Shown piece by piece: positions 17,781-25,925 of a DNA stretch of 64,000 bases. Within the stretch, counting starts at the first letter, position 1, and every line of letters begins with the position of its first letter. The position numbers and the translations under genes are program-made. The stretch is taken from NCBI GenBank assembly GCA_012729375.1, contig JAAYDE010000114.1, positions 1-64,000 of the forward strand. Direction: 5' to 3'. The stretch is from Deltaproteobacteria bacterium. Its GTDB lineage: Bacteria > Desulfobacterota > Desulfuromonadia > Desulfuromonadales > JAAYDE01. A model generated the notes under the pieces. That model worked only from the letters and a program-made list of their open reading frames with translations, was not told where the DNA came from and did not search any database.

Positions 17781-20315
17781 GTGGTTATGAAGGACGTTTT
17801 TGCGGCCGCGGCGCGCCGCGACATCCGTGCGGCCATCGCCGAAGCAGACGGGAATGAGGTTTTCCTGATCGGAGAAACCGATGCCTCGCTGCGGGTGACG
17901 AGGGTCAGGGTGGCCGCACGGGGATCCCGGAATGCGGTGCCCGTGGTCACGGCCAGCTGTTCTTTCGGTGACGTGGTTATCCACAACCACCCTTCCGGCG
18001 ATTTGCGCCCGTCGCCGGCGGATTTGGACATCGCCGGCCGGTTGGCTGGACTCGGTGTCGCCTTCTACGTTGTGGATAACCCTGTGGAAAATGTGTATAA
18101 GGTGGTCGAGCCTTTTGCCCCCCGGCAGACCTCCCCAATCGATTATGGGGTTCTGGCCGGGATCTTCGCCGGGGACGGGCCGATTGCCGCCGCCCTTCCC
18201 GGTTTTGAGGAACGTCCCGAGCAGCAGCGCATGGCTTTTCTGGTCGCCGAGGCGTTCAACGAAGAGAAGCTGGCGCTGGTGGAAGCCGGCACCGGCACCG
18301 GCAAGAGCCTCGCCTACCTGGTCCCTGCCATCCTCTGGGCAGGTACCAACCGGGAACGGGTGGTGGTCTCCACCAATACGATCAACCTCCAGGAGCAGCT
18401 CCTCGGCAAGGATATCCCGTTTCTGCAACGGGCCACCGGACGCTCCTTCAAGACCGCCCTGATCAAGGGGCGAAGCCAGTATCTGTGCCTGCGTCGACTG
18501 GACAGCGCCCGCCACGAGCCGGGGCTCTTCGAGGCCGGCCAGGAGCAGGAGCTGTCCCGTCTCTGGGAGTGGAGCCGGGAAACCGATGATGGCTCCCGCA
18601 GCGACCTCCCCTTTGTGCCCAGCGAGGCGGTGTGGGAGGAGGTCTGCAGCGAGTTTGATCAGTGCCTGCGGGTGCGATGTCCCCACTTCGGCATGTGTTT
18701 TTTCCATCAGGCGCGCCGCCTGGCGGCCCAGGCCGACCTGCTGGTGGCCAATCATGCCCTGGTGCTGACCGACCTGGCCATCCGCGCCCACAGCGGCAAT
18801 TACTCCTCGGCGGCCCTTCTGCCCCCCTGCGACCGCCTGGTCGTGGATGAGGCCCACCATCTCGAGGATGTGGCCACCCGTTTCTTTTCCCTGGAGGTGA
18901 GCCGTTTTTCCTTTGCCCGTCACCTCAACCGGCTGCGTCACCCCCGCAAGACCGACAAAGGCTTTCTTGCCAAATTGCTGGTCAAACTGGCCACTCTGCT
19001 GCCGGCCCACGAAAATGTTCTTTACGCCCGCCTCTTTGAGCGTATCCAAGGTTTAGGGGGGGAATGCGGCGTCGTGCACGCTGCCGCGGTCGGTGAAATG
19101 GAAGGGGTGGCCGAGGAACTGCTGGCCTTTCTCGATAAACAGAAAAAGGAGGGAGAAGAGCTCCGTTTCCGGATTACCGATGCCTTTGCCGCTTCGGCGA
19201 CCTGGGGGATGATTCGCAAGCGGGTGGAAGGTCTGGAAAAAAGCACCCGCTCTCTGGCCGGAGAGCTGCGGGCCCTGCTTGCCGAAGGCGAGGCCCTGGA
19301 AGAAAGGTATCAGGAGGACCTTCTGCCCCTGCTGACCGATATCGGCGCCGTTTGCGGACGACTGGAACGGTTGGCTGATGCCCTGCATACCTTTGCCCTG
19401 CGTGACCCTTCCGTCTGTGTCTGGATCGAGGTGGCCGAGGGGCGCATCGGCCGTGGACGGGGTACGGTCTGTCGCCTCTGCTCCGGGCCTCTGCGGGTGG
19501 CTCCGCTCCTCCGCGACGCCCTGTTCGATCGCCACAAGACGGTGGTGATGACCAGTGCCACCCTGGCGGTGGGCAAGTCCTTCCGCTACCTCAAGGAACG
19601 CATCGGTCTCGATGGCATCGAAGGCGGCCGGCTGCTGGAACTGCTGCTCCCCTCCCCCTTCGATTTTCAACGCCAGGCGCTGGTGGCGGTGCCGCGGGAC
19701 ATTCCCGAGCCCGGCAGCGCCGAATACCCGCGTGCGGTCCGCGACCTGTGCGAGCGGGCTATCCTCGCCGCCGACGGCAGAACCTTCGTGCTCTTTACCG
19801 CCTACTCGTTGCTCAAAACGGTCTTCGCCGAAACGGCACCGATTCTCGGCGCCCGCGGCTACCACTGCCTGCGCCAGGGGGAGGAAAGCCGCCACCGCCT
19901 GCTGAAAACCTTTGCCGCCGATCCCACCAGCGTGCTTTTCGCCACCGACTCTTTCTGGGAAGGGGTCGATGTGCCGGGACGGGCGCTGGAGCAGATCATC
20001 ATCACCCGCCTCCCTTTCCGGGTGCCCACCGAGCCGATCCTCGAGGCGCGGGCCGAAGCTCTGGAGAAAGCCGGCGGCGATCCCTTCCGGGAATACACCG
20101 TTCCCCAGGCGGTGATCCGTTTCAAGCAGGGGTTTGGCCGCCTCATCCGCAACCGCACCGACCGCGGTGTGGTGCTGATTCTCGACAGCCGGGTGGTGAA
20201 CAAAAATTACGGACGGATTTTTCTCGATTCTCTCCCCGCTCCCAGTCTGGTCAGCGGTGGCGTGGAGGACGTCTTCGCCGCCGTGGAACGGTTTTTCGCG
20301 GCGGCGGAAGCTTAA
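17781..20315 (+). CDS. DinG-family helicase fused to an N-terminal RadC/JAMM-like domain
   Basis: This 844-residue protein has two parts. Residues 1-112 resemble the RadC/JAB (JAMM) metal-hydrolase fold: Glu26, then VIHNHPSGDLRPSPADL with His68, His70 and Asp81, all metal ligands present. Residues about 140-844 are an XPD/DinG-type 5'-3' DNA helicase with Walker A EAGTGTGKS (168-176), a cysteine set fitting a 4Fe-4S domain (YLCLRR, then VCSEFDQCLRVRCPHFGMC), DEAH box VVDEAHHLED and motif VI QGFGRLIRN. DinG helicases unwind R-loops and damaged forks; the job of the JAMM part is unknown. The GTG at 17781 has AGGG six bases upstream. Confidence 0.88.
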   Translation: MVMKDVFAAAARRDIRAAIAEADGNEVFLIGETDASLRVTRVRVAARGSRNAVPVVTASCSFGDVVIHNHPSGDLRPSPADLDIAGRLAGLGVAFYVVDNPVENVYKVVEPFAPRQTSPIDYGVLAGIFAGDGPIAAALPGFEERPEQQRMAFLVAEAFNEEKLALVEAGTGTGKSLAYLVPAILWAGTNRERVVVSTNTINLQEQLLGKDIPFLQRATGRSFKTALIKGRSQYLCLRRLDSARHEPGLFEAGQEQELSRLWEWSRETDDGSRSDLPFVPSEAVWEEVCSEFDQCLRVRCPHFGMCFFHQARRLAAQADLLVANHALVLTDLAIRAHSGNYSSAALLPPCDRLVVDEAHHLEDVATRFFSLEVSRFSFARHLNRLRHPRKTDKGFLAKLLVKLATLLPAHENVLYARLFERIQGLGGECGVVHAAAVGEMEGVAEELLAFLDKQKKEGEELRFRITDAFAASATWGMIRKRVEGLEKSTRSLAGELRALLAEGEALEERYQEDLLPLLTDIGAVCGRLERLADALHTFALRDPSVCVWIEVAEGRIGRGRGTVCRLCSGPLRVAPLLRDALFDRHKTVVMTSATLAVGKSFRYLKERIGLDGIEGGRLLELLLPSPFDFQRQALVAVPRDIPEPGSAEYPRAVRDLCERAILAADGRTFVLFTAYSLLKTVFAETAPILGARGYHCLRQGEESRHRLLKTFAADPTSVLFATDSFWEGVDVPGRALEQIIITRLPFRVPTEPILEARAEALEKAGGDPFREYTVPQAVIRFKQGFGRLIRNRTDRGVVLILDSRVVNKNYGRIFLDSLPAPSLVSGGVEDVFAAVERFFAAAEA

Positions 20316-20340
20316 CCGGGATATGGGGGAAAAGAAAGCT

Positions 20341-21129
20341 TCAGGCGGCGAAGAGGCGCTCGCCGTTGGTGAGCAGTTCTTCCAGTTCCCGGTCACCGAG
20401 GCGCATTCTGGTCTGCAGGAGTTTCATCTCCGCCGAAGGATCGAAGAGGGGATAATCGCTGCCGAAAAGAATCCGCTCCCTGGGGTGGTGGGCGAAGATG
20501 TCAAAGAGAAGGCGTGAGGGGATGGCGTTCAGCGAGCTGGAGGTGTCGAGATAGAGGTCGCGGCCGGCGAGATGGTCGACCACGTAGGCCCAGTGCTGGA
20601 ATCCCCCCAGATGGGCGGCGATCACCTGCAGGCGCGGAAAGCGGTCAAGGAGCGCCGCCAGCTTCTGGGGGCTGGATGGATTCTGTTCCGGGGGGAGATA
20701 GTCTCCGACATGAACCATGAGCAGGAAGCGCCCGCTGATCGCCTCCAGAATCGGTTCGAGGCGCGGATCGTCAAGATTGAAACCCTGAAAGTCGGGATGG
20801 ATCTTGATCCCCGGGATGCCGGCGGCGGCCAGCCGGCCGAATTCCTTTTCCCATTCCGGGAAGTCGGGGTGGAAGGTGCCGAAGGGAATGAGGCGTGGAT
20901 GGTTCTCCTTAACGTGGAGAGCCCAATTGTTGGCGGGGACAACCTGTTCGGCTTTGGTGGCGGCGCAGTGCATGACGGCGCGGCGGATGCCGGCGCGGTC
21001 GAGGCGGGGGAGCAGGTCTTCGAGCAGGCCGTTGCCCACAGGGGAGATGCGGTAATGATCCTCGAGCTGGCGTACCACCTTGTCGGCGATTTTGGGGTGA
21101 AAGGCGTGGGTGTGGATATCGATGGGCAT
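20341..21129 (-). CDS. Amidohydrolase (TIM-barrel, COG2159-like)
   Basis: This protein of about 262 residues begins MPIDIHTHAFHPK, the HxH metal motif of amidohydrolases. Later IPGIKIHPDFQG, LLMVHVGDY, VIAAHLGG and ILFGSDYP supply the remaining metal and catalytic residues (Lys/His/His/Asp). It is probably a metal-dependent hydrolase or decarboxylase-like enzyme in the cytoplasm; the substrate is unknown. The ATG at 21129 has GGGAG upstream; upstream codons in the same frame lack support. It is convergent with the DinG-like gene, 25 bases apart. Confidence 0.87.
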   Translation of the reverse strand: MPIDIHTHAFHPKIADKVVRQLEDHYRISPVGNGLLEDLLPRLDRAGIRRAVMHCAATKAEQVVPANNWALHVKENHPRLIPFGTFHPDFPEWEKEFGRLAAAGIPGIKIHPDFQGFNLDDPRLEPILEAISGRFLLMVHVGDYLPPEQNPSSPQKLAALLDRFPRLQVIAAHLGGFQHWAYVVDHLAGRDLYLDTSSSLNAIPSRLLFDIFAHHPRERILFGSDYPLFDPSAEMKLLQTRMRLGDRELEELLTNGERLFAA

Positions 21130-21401
21130 GGGATACTCCCGGCGGCTGTTTGAGCGGTGGAATACGGGAATTTCCTGAGCGTGGGCTAATGGGGACGGCT
21201 CGCTTGTCAAAATAGCCCTCCGGTGGGGATTGTCAAGGGAAAATTGTCCCTGCTAGACTGTTTACGGACGGGCTGGAAACCGTCCCATTGCCGGAAGGAA
21301 GGCTTTACGCTGCAATGTTCCGGATGAGGCGCGGCACAGGGTCGACAGCCGCCGCATATCCGGTTTTAGGGGATGATTTCCCTCGGGAAGGAAAATTTTT
21401 T

Positions 21402-22043
21402 ATGGACAACAATCTGTCCCAGATTGTGCAGACTCTCTCCCTGACCATGGGCGTCGCCTGGGCCAGCGGAATCAACCTCTATGCCGCCGTTCTCATGCTC
21501 GGTCTGCTGGGGGCCACGGGCCACATGACGCTTCCCGAAAATCTGCAGATCCTCGCCAACCCGCTGATCATTCTGGCCGCGGGCGTCATGTATCTGGTGG
21601 AGTTTTTTGCCGACAAGACGCCGGGGGTCGATTCGGGATGGGACGCCCTCCATACCTTCATCCGCATCCCTGCCGGGGCGGTTCTGGCCGCAGGGGCGGT
21701 GGGGGCGATGAATCCGGCGGTTGCCATCGCCGCGGGGATCGTCGGTGGCGGCCTGACCGCAAGCGTGCATGCCACCAAGGCCGGGTCGCGGGTGCTCATC
21801 AACAATTCGCCGGAACCTTTTTCCAATTGGGTGACCTCGGTGGCCGAGGATGTCATCGTCCTCGGCGGCCTCTTCGCCGCTCTTTATCACCCCTGGCTCT
21901 TCCTGGGGCTGTTGGTCCTTTTCATCCTGCTGATGATCTGGCTGTTGCCCAAGCTGTGGCGGGGCCTCAGGCGCTTGTTCGGTTATCTCGGGCGTCTCTG
22001 TGGCCGTCGAGGAGTGCCTTTGTCTGATAAAGAGGGCGGGTGA
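21402..22043 (+). CDS. DUF4126 membrane protein
   Basis: This protein of about 213 residues has five to six hydrophobic segments and a polar C-terminal tail. The sequence MGVAWASGINLYAAV and the Gly-rich AGIVGGGLTASVHATKAGSR match the DUF4126 family, whose function is unknown. The ATG at 21402 follows AAGGA; a TTG further upstream (21288) would add 38 residues without a signal. It stands alone, convergent with the ACT/PaaK pair. Confidence 0.8.
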   Translation: MDNNLSQIVQTLSLTMGVAWASGINLYAAVLMLGLLGATGHMTLPENLQILANPLIILAAGVMYLVEFFADKTPGVDSGWDALHTFIRIPAGAVLAAGAVGAMNPAVAIAAGIVGGGLTASVHATKAGSRVLINNSPEPFSNWVTSVAEDVIVLGGLFAALYHPWLFLGLLVLFILLMIWLLPKLWRGLRRLFGYLGRLCGRRGVPLSDKEGG

Positions 22044-22074
22044 AGCAAAACGTTTTGAGCGCCGGTGTGATTCC

Positions 22075-22506
22075 TCAGATCTGGTAGATCTCCTCGCGGG
22101 TCAATGTTTTTATCCCAGCTTCGTCCATCAGCCTTTCCACCTTGTCGATATTCTCCGCGTCGATGATCAGAATCGCCGATCCCGCTTGGGGCATCAGGGT
22201 GGCATAGGCGTTTTTGATATTGATACCCGCTTTGGCCAGATGTTCCAGCAGATCGTGAAGCCCGCCGGGGCGGTCGGGCATGCGCACGGCGATAATATTG
22301 CGCAGCACCGCACTGTAGCCGGAGCCGCTGAGCACCTGGTAGCCCTTTTCCGGGTCGTCGAGAAGAAGATTGAGGATCCCCCATCCGTTGGCACTGCTGG
22401 AGAGGGTCATGGCGCGAATGTTGATCAACCGGCGGCGCAGCACCGCCGTCAATTTCTCCAGATGACCGGGCTTGTTTTCCAGAAAAACGGATACCTGACA
22501 GGGCAT
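22075..22506 (-). CDS. Tandem ACT-domain protein
   Basis: This 143-residue cytoplasmic protein is made of two ACT domains (residues about 4-68 and 72-140), each with a ligand-loop pattern (NKPGHLEKL; DRPGGLHDLLEHLAKAGINI). ACT domains bind amino acids and regulate enzymes. The gene starts two bases after the paaK stop, so it is co-transcribed with the CoA ligase. Such ACT proteins often accompany PaaK in anaerobes that degrade aromatic amino acids; a regulatory role on PaaK is inference. Confidence 0.88.
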   Translation of the reverse strand: MPCQVSVFLENKPGHLEKLTAVLRRRLINIRAMTLSSSANGWGILNLLLDDPEKGYQVLSGSGYSAVLRNIIAVRMPDRPGGLHDLLEHLAKAGINIKNAYATLMPQAGSAILIIDAENIDKVERLMDEAGIKTLTREEIYQI

Positions 22507-22508
22507 GG

Positions 22509-23822
22509 CTATTCTCCTTCGCGCTGACGCAAATCCTGGACACGGACGGCTTTTCCCTCCGACTTCGGCAGGGTGCCCGGTTCCACCAGCAGTACCTCGG
22601 GGGTGAGCAGAATCTCATCGCGGACCTCTTCCTGAATGCGCCGGCGCAGTTTTTCCAGAGGTTCCATTTCACCGGTGAACCAATTCGGGTTGACCTCCAC
22701 CTGGATGCGCATTTCATCGACACCGTTGACGGTTTCCAGAACAATGAGGTAATCGCTGCCGATTTCGGGGAAGGCCATGAGGATTTTTTCGACCTGCATG
22801 GGGAAGACATTGCATCCCTTGATGATGAACATGTCGTCGGTGCGGCCGGTGATCCGGTCGATACGGCGGTGGCTGCGGCCACAGGGGCAATCCCCCGGCA
22901 AGAAACGGGTGAGGTCGCGGGTCCGGTAGCGGATGATGGGCATCGCCTGGCGATCGAGGGTGGTCATGACCAGTTCGCCGACTTTGCCGTCAGGAACCGG
23001 CTCCAAGGTTTCGGGATCGACGATCTCGGCAAGGAAAGCATCTTCCCACAGATGGAGGCCGTTTTGATATTCGCATTCGAAAGCGACGCCGGGGCCGTTC
23101 ATCTCGGAAAGTCCGTAGGAGTTGAAGGCCTTGATGCCGTAGAGGTTTTCGATGCGCCGCCGCTGTCCTTCGGTGTGAGGTTCGGCGCCGATGACGAGAA
23201 GGCGCAGTTGGGTGTCCCGGGCGATGTCGACCTCCAGTTCCCGAAAAATCTCATGGAGGCGGGCCAGATAGCTGGGAATGGCGTGGATGACATTGGTGCC
23301 GAAATTTTTCATCAGTTGGATCTGGCGGCGGCTGTTGCCGGCGCCGGCGGGAATGGTCAGGGCGCCGAGGCGCTCGGCGCCGTACTGGAAACCGAGGCCG
23401 CCGGTGAACAGGCCGTAGCCGCAGATGTTCTGAAAAACGTCGCCGGGGCGGGCTCCCGCGGAGAACAGGGAGCGGGCCACCAGATTGGCCCAGGAATCGA
23501 GGTCATGGCGGTTGTGAAAGATCACCGTCGGATTGCCGGTAGTGCCGCTGGAGCAATGGAGACGGACAAGGGTGTCGCGGGGCGCCGCCAAGAGCCCATA
23601 GGGAAAATTTTGCCGCAAATCCTCTTTGCAGGTCATCGGCAGGTCATTGAGGTCGGCCGGCGAGCGGACATCCTCCGCCATTATGCCCCTCTGCTTGAAG
23701 ACGTCCCCGTAAAAGGGCGATTTGGCCGCGCGTCTGATGGTTTCGCGGAGTTTTTCCACCTGGTGGCGGGCCAGGTCCGAGCGGCTCATGGTTTCCAATT
23801 CTGCTTGCCAATACCTCGACAT
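22509..23822 (-). CDS. paaK: Phenylacetate-CoA ligase (PaaK family)
   Basis: This 437-residue adenylate-forming enzyme activates phenylacetate or a related aryl acid to its CoA thioester in the cytoplasm. The P-loop-like LHCSSGTTGNPTV, the motif GLSEMNGPG, and the C-terminal TRDLTRFLPGDCPCGRSHRRI with RTDDMFIIKGCNVFPMQ are PaaK-typical. The ATG at 23822 follows GAGGAGAGG. It leads a two-gene unit with the ACT protein. The iorAB genes often found beside PaaK are not in this window. Confidence 0.92.
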   Translation of the reverse strand: MSRYWQAELETMSRSDLARHQVEKLRETIRRAAKSPFYGDVFKQRGIMAEDVRSPADLNDLPMTCKEDLRQNFPYGLLAAPRDTLVRLHCSSGTTGNPTVIFHNRHDLDSWANLVARSLFSAGARPGDVFQNICGYGLFTGGLGFQYGAERLGALTIPAGAGNSRRQIQLMKNFGTNVIHAIPSYLARLHEIFRELEVDIARDTQLRLLVIGAEPHTEGQRRRIENLYGIKAFNSYGLSEMNGPGVAFECEYQNGLHLWEDAFLAEIVDPETLEPVPDGKVGELVMTTLDRQAMPIIRYRTRDLTRFLPGDCPCGRSHRRIDRITGRTDDMFIIKGCNVFPMQVEKILMAFPEIGSDYLIVLETVNGVDEMRIQVEVNPNWFTGEMEPLEKLRRRIQEEVRDEILLTPEVLLVEPGTLPKSEGKAVRVQDLRQREGE

Positions 23823-24292
23823 TCCTCTCCTCTTTCCGGGAATTCCCCTGCAATGTCAGGTCATCAAAAACCGCCCTCTATATAGCACACCGGAGGAGGG
23901 CTTCGCAAAAATTTCTCGGGCCCTCCATTGGCTGCTGGTGTGCGGGATAATCAACCACCCAATGCGGAAGATAGCCTTCCGTCTTTAAAAAACCGCTCAG
24001 GATCTGGTGCCCCGGAAGTATTGTTTTCCCTTTGAAAAAAGTTGACGGTACTCCCTCCCTGTTTGTTCGAAAAAGGATGATTCGCATTAAAAGCCGATGG
24101 CAAATTATCGTTGCCAAAAAAAAGGTATGATCGGGGTGGTGATTTTATTTTTCTTCTGATGTGATATATTTAAGTGCGGTTTGACATGGTTTGTCTTGTT
24201 TATTGCCAACCGACAAAATCAACAGGGAAACGTTAAAAAATGTTTTTTAATTTAGTTTTTTGTTTGCTCAATCAAAAAGAAAGGAAGATATG
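23823..24292. other. AT-rich intergenic region before the peroxiredoxin
   Basis: This 470-base stretch is clearly more AT-rich than its surroundings. It must hold the promoters of paaK (minus) and the peroxiredoxin (plus). Candidate boxes exist (TTGACA at 24181-24186, TATATT near 24164), but none pairs with a good partner at 16-18 bases. A 79-residue frame on the minus strand (23878-24117) has no ribosome site and no recognisable motif. Confidence 0.4.
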
Positions 24293-24946
24293 ATGACCGA
24301 AACGGAATGCTGTAAAGAGGTGGTTTTTCCCCGTCTCAATGAGCCGGCGCCTGATTTTGAGGCTGTTACCACCCATGGTACGAAAAAACTCTCGGAATAC
24401 CGGGGGAAATGGTTGATTCTTTTTTCCCACCCGGCCGATTTCACTCCCGTATGTACGACGGAATTCATCGGCTTCGCCCGTCACTATGAAGAATTCCGCA
24501 AATTGGGCTGTGAACTCCTGGGGCTTTCCATCGACAGCCGTTCCGCCCATATCGCCTGGGTGCTGGCCATCAAAGAGAAATTCGGCGTCGATATTCCCTT
24601 CCCCATTATTGAAGATCTGTCGATGTCCGTCGCCCACAAGTACGGCATGATCCAGCCCGGCGCCAGTGATACTTCCGCGGTGCGGGCTACTTTTTTCATC
24701 GATCCCAAGGGGATTCTGCGGGCGATGGTCTACTATCCCATGAGCAACGGGCGTTCGATCGCCGAGTTCCTGCGTCTGCTGACCGCCCTGCAGACCTCCG
24801 ATCGTCATGGTGTGGCCACCCCGGAAGGGTGGCAACCCGGCGAAAAGGTGATCGTACCGCCGCCGAAAACGGTGGCCGAAGCGGAAAAACGAATCCAGGA
24901 GGGGTACGAATTCACTGACTGGTTCTTCTGCAAGAAGGAGCTTTGA
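24293..24946 (+). CDS. Peroxiredoxin, Prx6 type
   Basis: This 217-residue thioredoxin-fold peroxidase reduces hydrogen peroxide and alkyl hydroperoxides. The peroxidatic cysteine is Cys54 in HPADFTPVCTTEF, with catalytic Pro and Thr in the same motif and Arg in VRATFFIDPKG. The long C-terminal arm ends in DWFFCKKEL, with a second cysteine about residue 213, as in archaeal and anaerobe Prx6 enzymes. The second of two adjacent ATGs (24293) is chosen because the AGGAAG site is then seven bases away. Confidence 0.93.
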   Translation: MTETECCKEVVFPRLNEPAPDFEAVTTHGTKKLSEYRGKWLILFSHPADFTPVCTTEFIGFARHYEEFRKLGCELLGLSIDSRSAHIAWVLAIKEKFGVDIPFPIIEDLSMSVAHKYGMIQPGASDTSAVRATFFIDPKGILRAMVYYPMSNGRSIAEFLRLLTALQTSDRHGVATPEGWQPGEKVIVPPPKTVAEAEKRIQEGYEFTDWFFCKKEL

Positions 24947-25141
24947 AAATCGCCAAAGGGTGTTCTTTTATCTGTCAAAAAAAATGTATTGTCTTGATAG
25001 TGAATTGGTTTTGGATGTTTCGGGAGATGGTGCTTGACATTGGAGAGGTATCCGGTAACAGGTTTCGTAGACAAGAACATGGTTTTTCATGGTAATAAAT
25101 CAGCTTCAAAAAACCAGCCTCGTTTCCAAAGGAGAGAGACA

Positions 25142-25693
25142 ATGAAAGGCGTATCATTATTTGTAGCTTTGCTCTTTGTGGTGGTTTGTTCGGCAATGGT
25201 TTTTGCGGCGCCTGCCCCGCAAAAGGTTGTTGACCTGGCCAACACCAAACTGGCCGAACTCGGGAAGGACAAAATCGTTGTCAAGTCTGTCCGCGCGGTG
25301 AATGCCGAAGGCCGGACCATGGAAGAGATCAAAAAAATTGACGAGGAATGGATCGCCGCCAAAAAGGCCGGCACAACCATCCCGCTCATGACGGAGTTGA
25401 TGGGAAACAACTGCGCCAAGCAGCTTAAGGAAATGATGGCGGCCCATCCCTTCATCACCGAAATCTTTGTGACCGGCAACATGGGCGGCAACGTCTGCCA
25501 GACCGCTTTGACGGGGGACTTCTGGCAGGGCGACGAAGCCAAGTTCAAGGATGTTTTCAAAAAAGGTATTCTTGTCGGCGAGGTTGAGCAGGAAGATGGC
25601 AAAAACATCTCCCTGGTTTCCGTCCCCGTCAAGATGGGCGAACTCCATGTCGGTACCATGCATATCGGCGTTGACGTCGACAAGGTGCCCTGA
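25142..25693 (+). CDS. Secreted PDC/Cache-like sensor-domain protein
   Basis: This 183-residue protein has a clean signal peptide (residues 1-22, cleavage after VFA). The mature part has EIFVTGNMGGNVCQTALTGDFWQGDE followed by ISLVSVPV and GELHVGTMHIGVDV, the pattern of a single Cache (PDC) ligand-sensing domain normally found outside histidine kinases and chemoreceptors. Here it is free in the periplasm with two cysteines. It starts after GGAGAGAG and has its own terminator. It may bind a small ligand for a partner sensor; no partner is adjacent. Confidence 0.65.
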   Translation: MKGVSLFVALLFVVVCSAMVFAAPAPQKVVDLANTKLAELGKDKIVVKSVRAVNAEGRTMEEIKKIDEEWIAAKKAGTTIPLMTELMGNNCAKQLKEMMAAHPFITEIFVTGNMGGNVCQTALTGDFWQGDEAKFKDVFKKGILVGEVEQEDGKNISLVSVPVKMGELHVGTMHIGVDVDKVP

Positions 25694-25750
25694 CCGCTTT
25701 CTGTAAGGGATTTCTGATCTACTCTCCCCCCAAAAAACCATCTCCGGAAA

Positions 25751-25787
25751 ATGCCGGGAGCCAAGTACAGACTCCCGGCATTTTTTT
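25751..25787 (+). terminator. Rho-independent terminator after the Cache-like gene
   Basis: A perfect ten-base stem (ATGCCGGGAG with CTCCCGGCAT), an 11-base loop and seven T form a strong terminator 58 bases after the stop codon. Confidence 0.92.
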
Positions 25788-25925
25788 GTCGGCACGAGTA
25801 CTGAGGACTTTGGGAACGGCACCGTTTTTCGTTTGCCCGGATTTAGCGGATTACTATCTCTCCAAAAAATTGATAAAATTATTTTTTATGGAAATTTCCG
25901 GGTAACTTCATCTTCAGGCAGACTC

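Noticed and set aside
23878..24117. 79-residue minus-strand frame in the AT-rich gap
   Set aside because: No ribosome site, no motif, and an AT-rich stretch unlike neighbouring genes.
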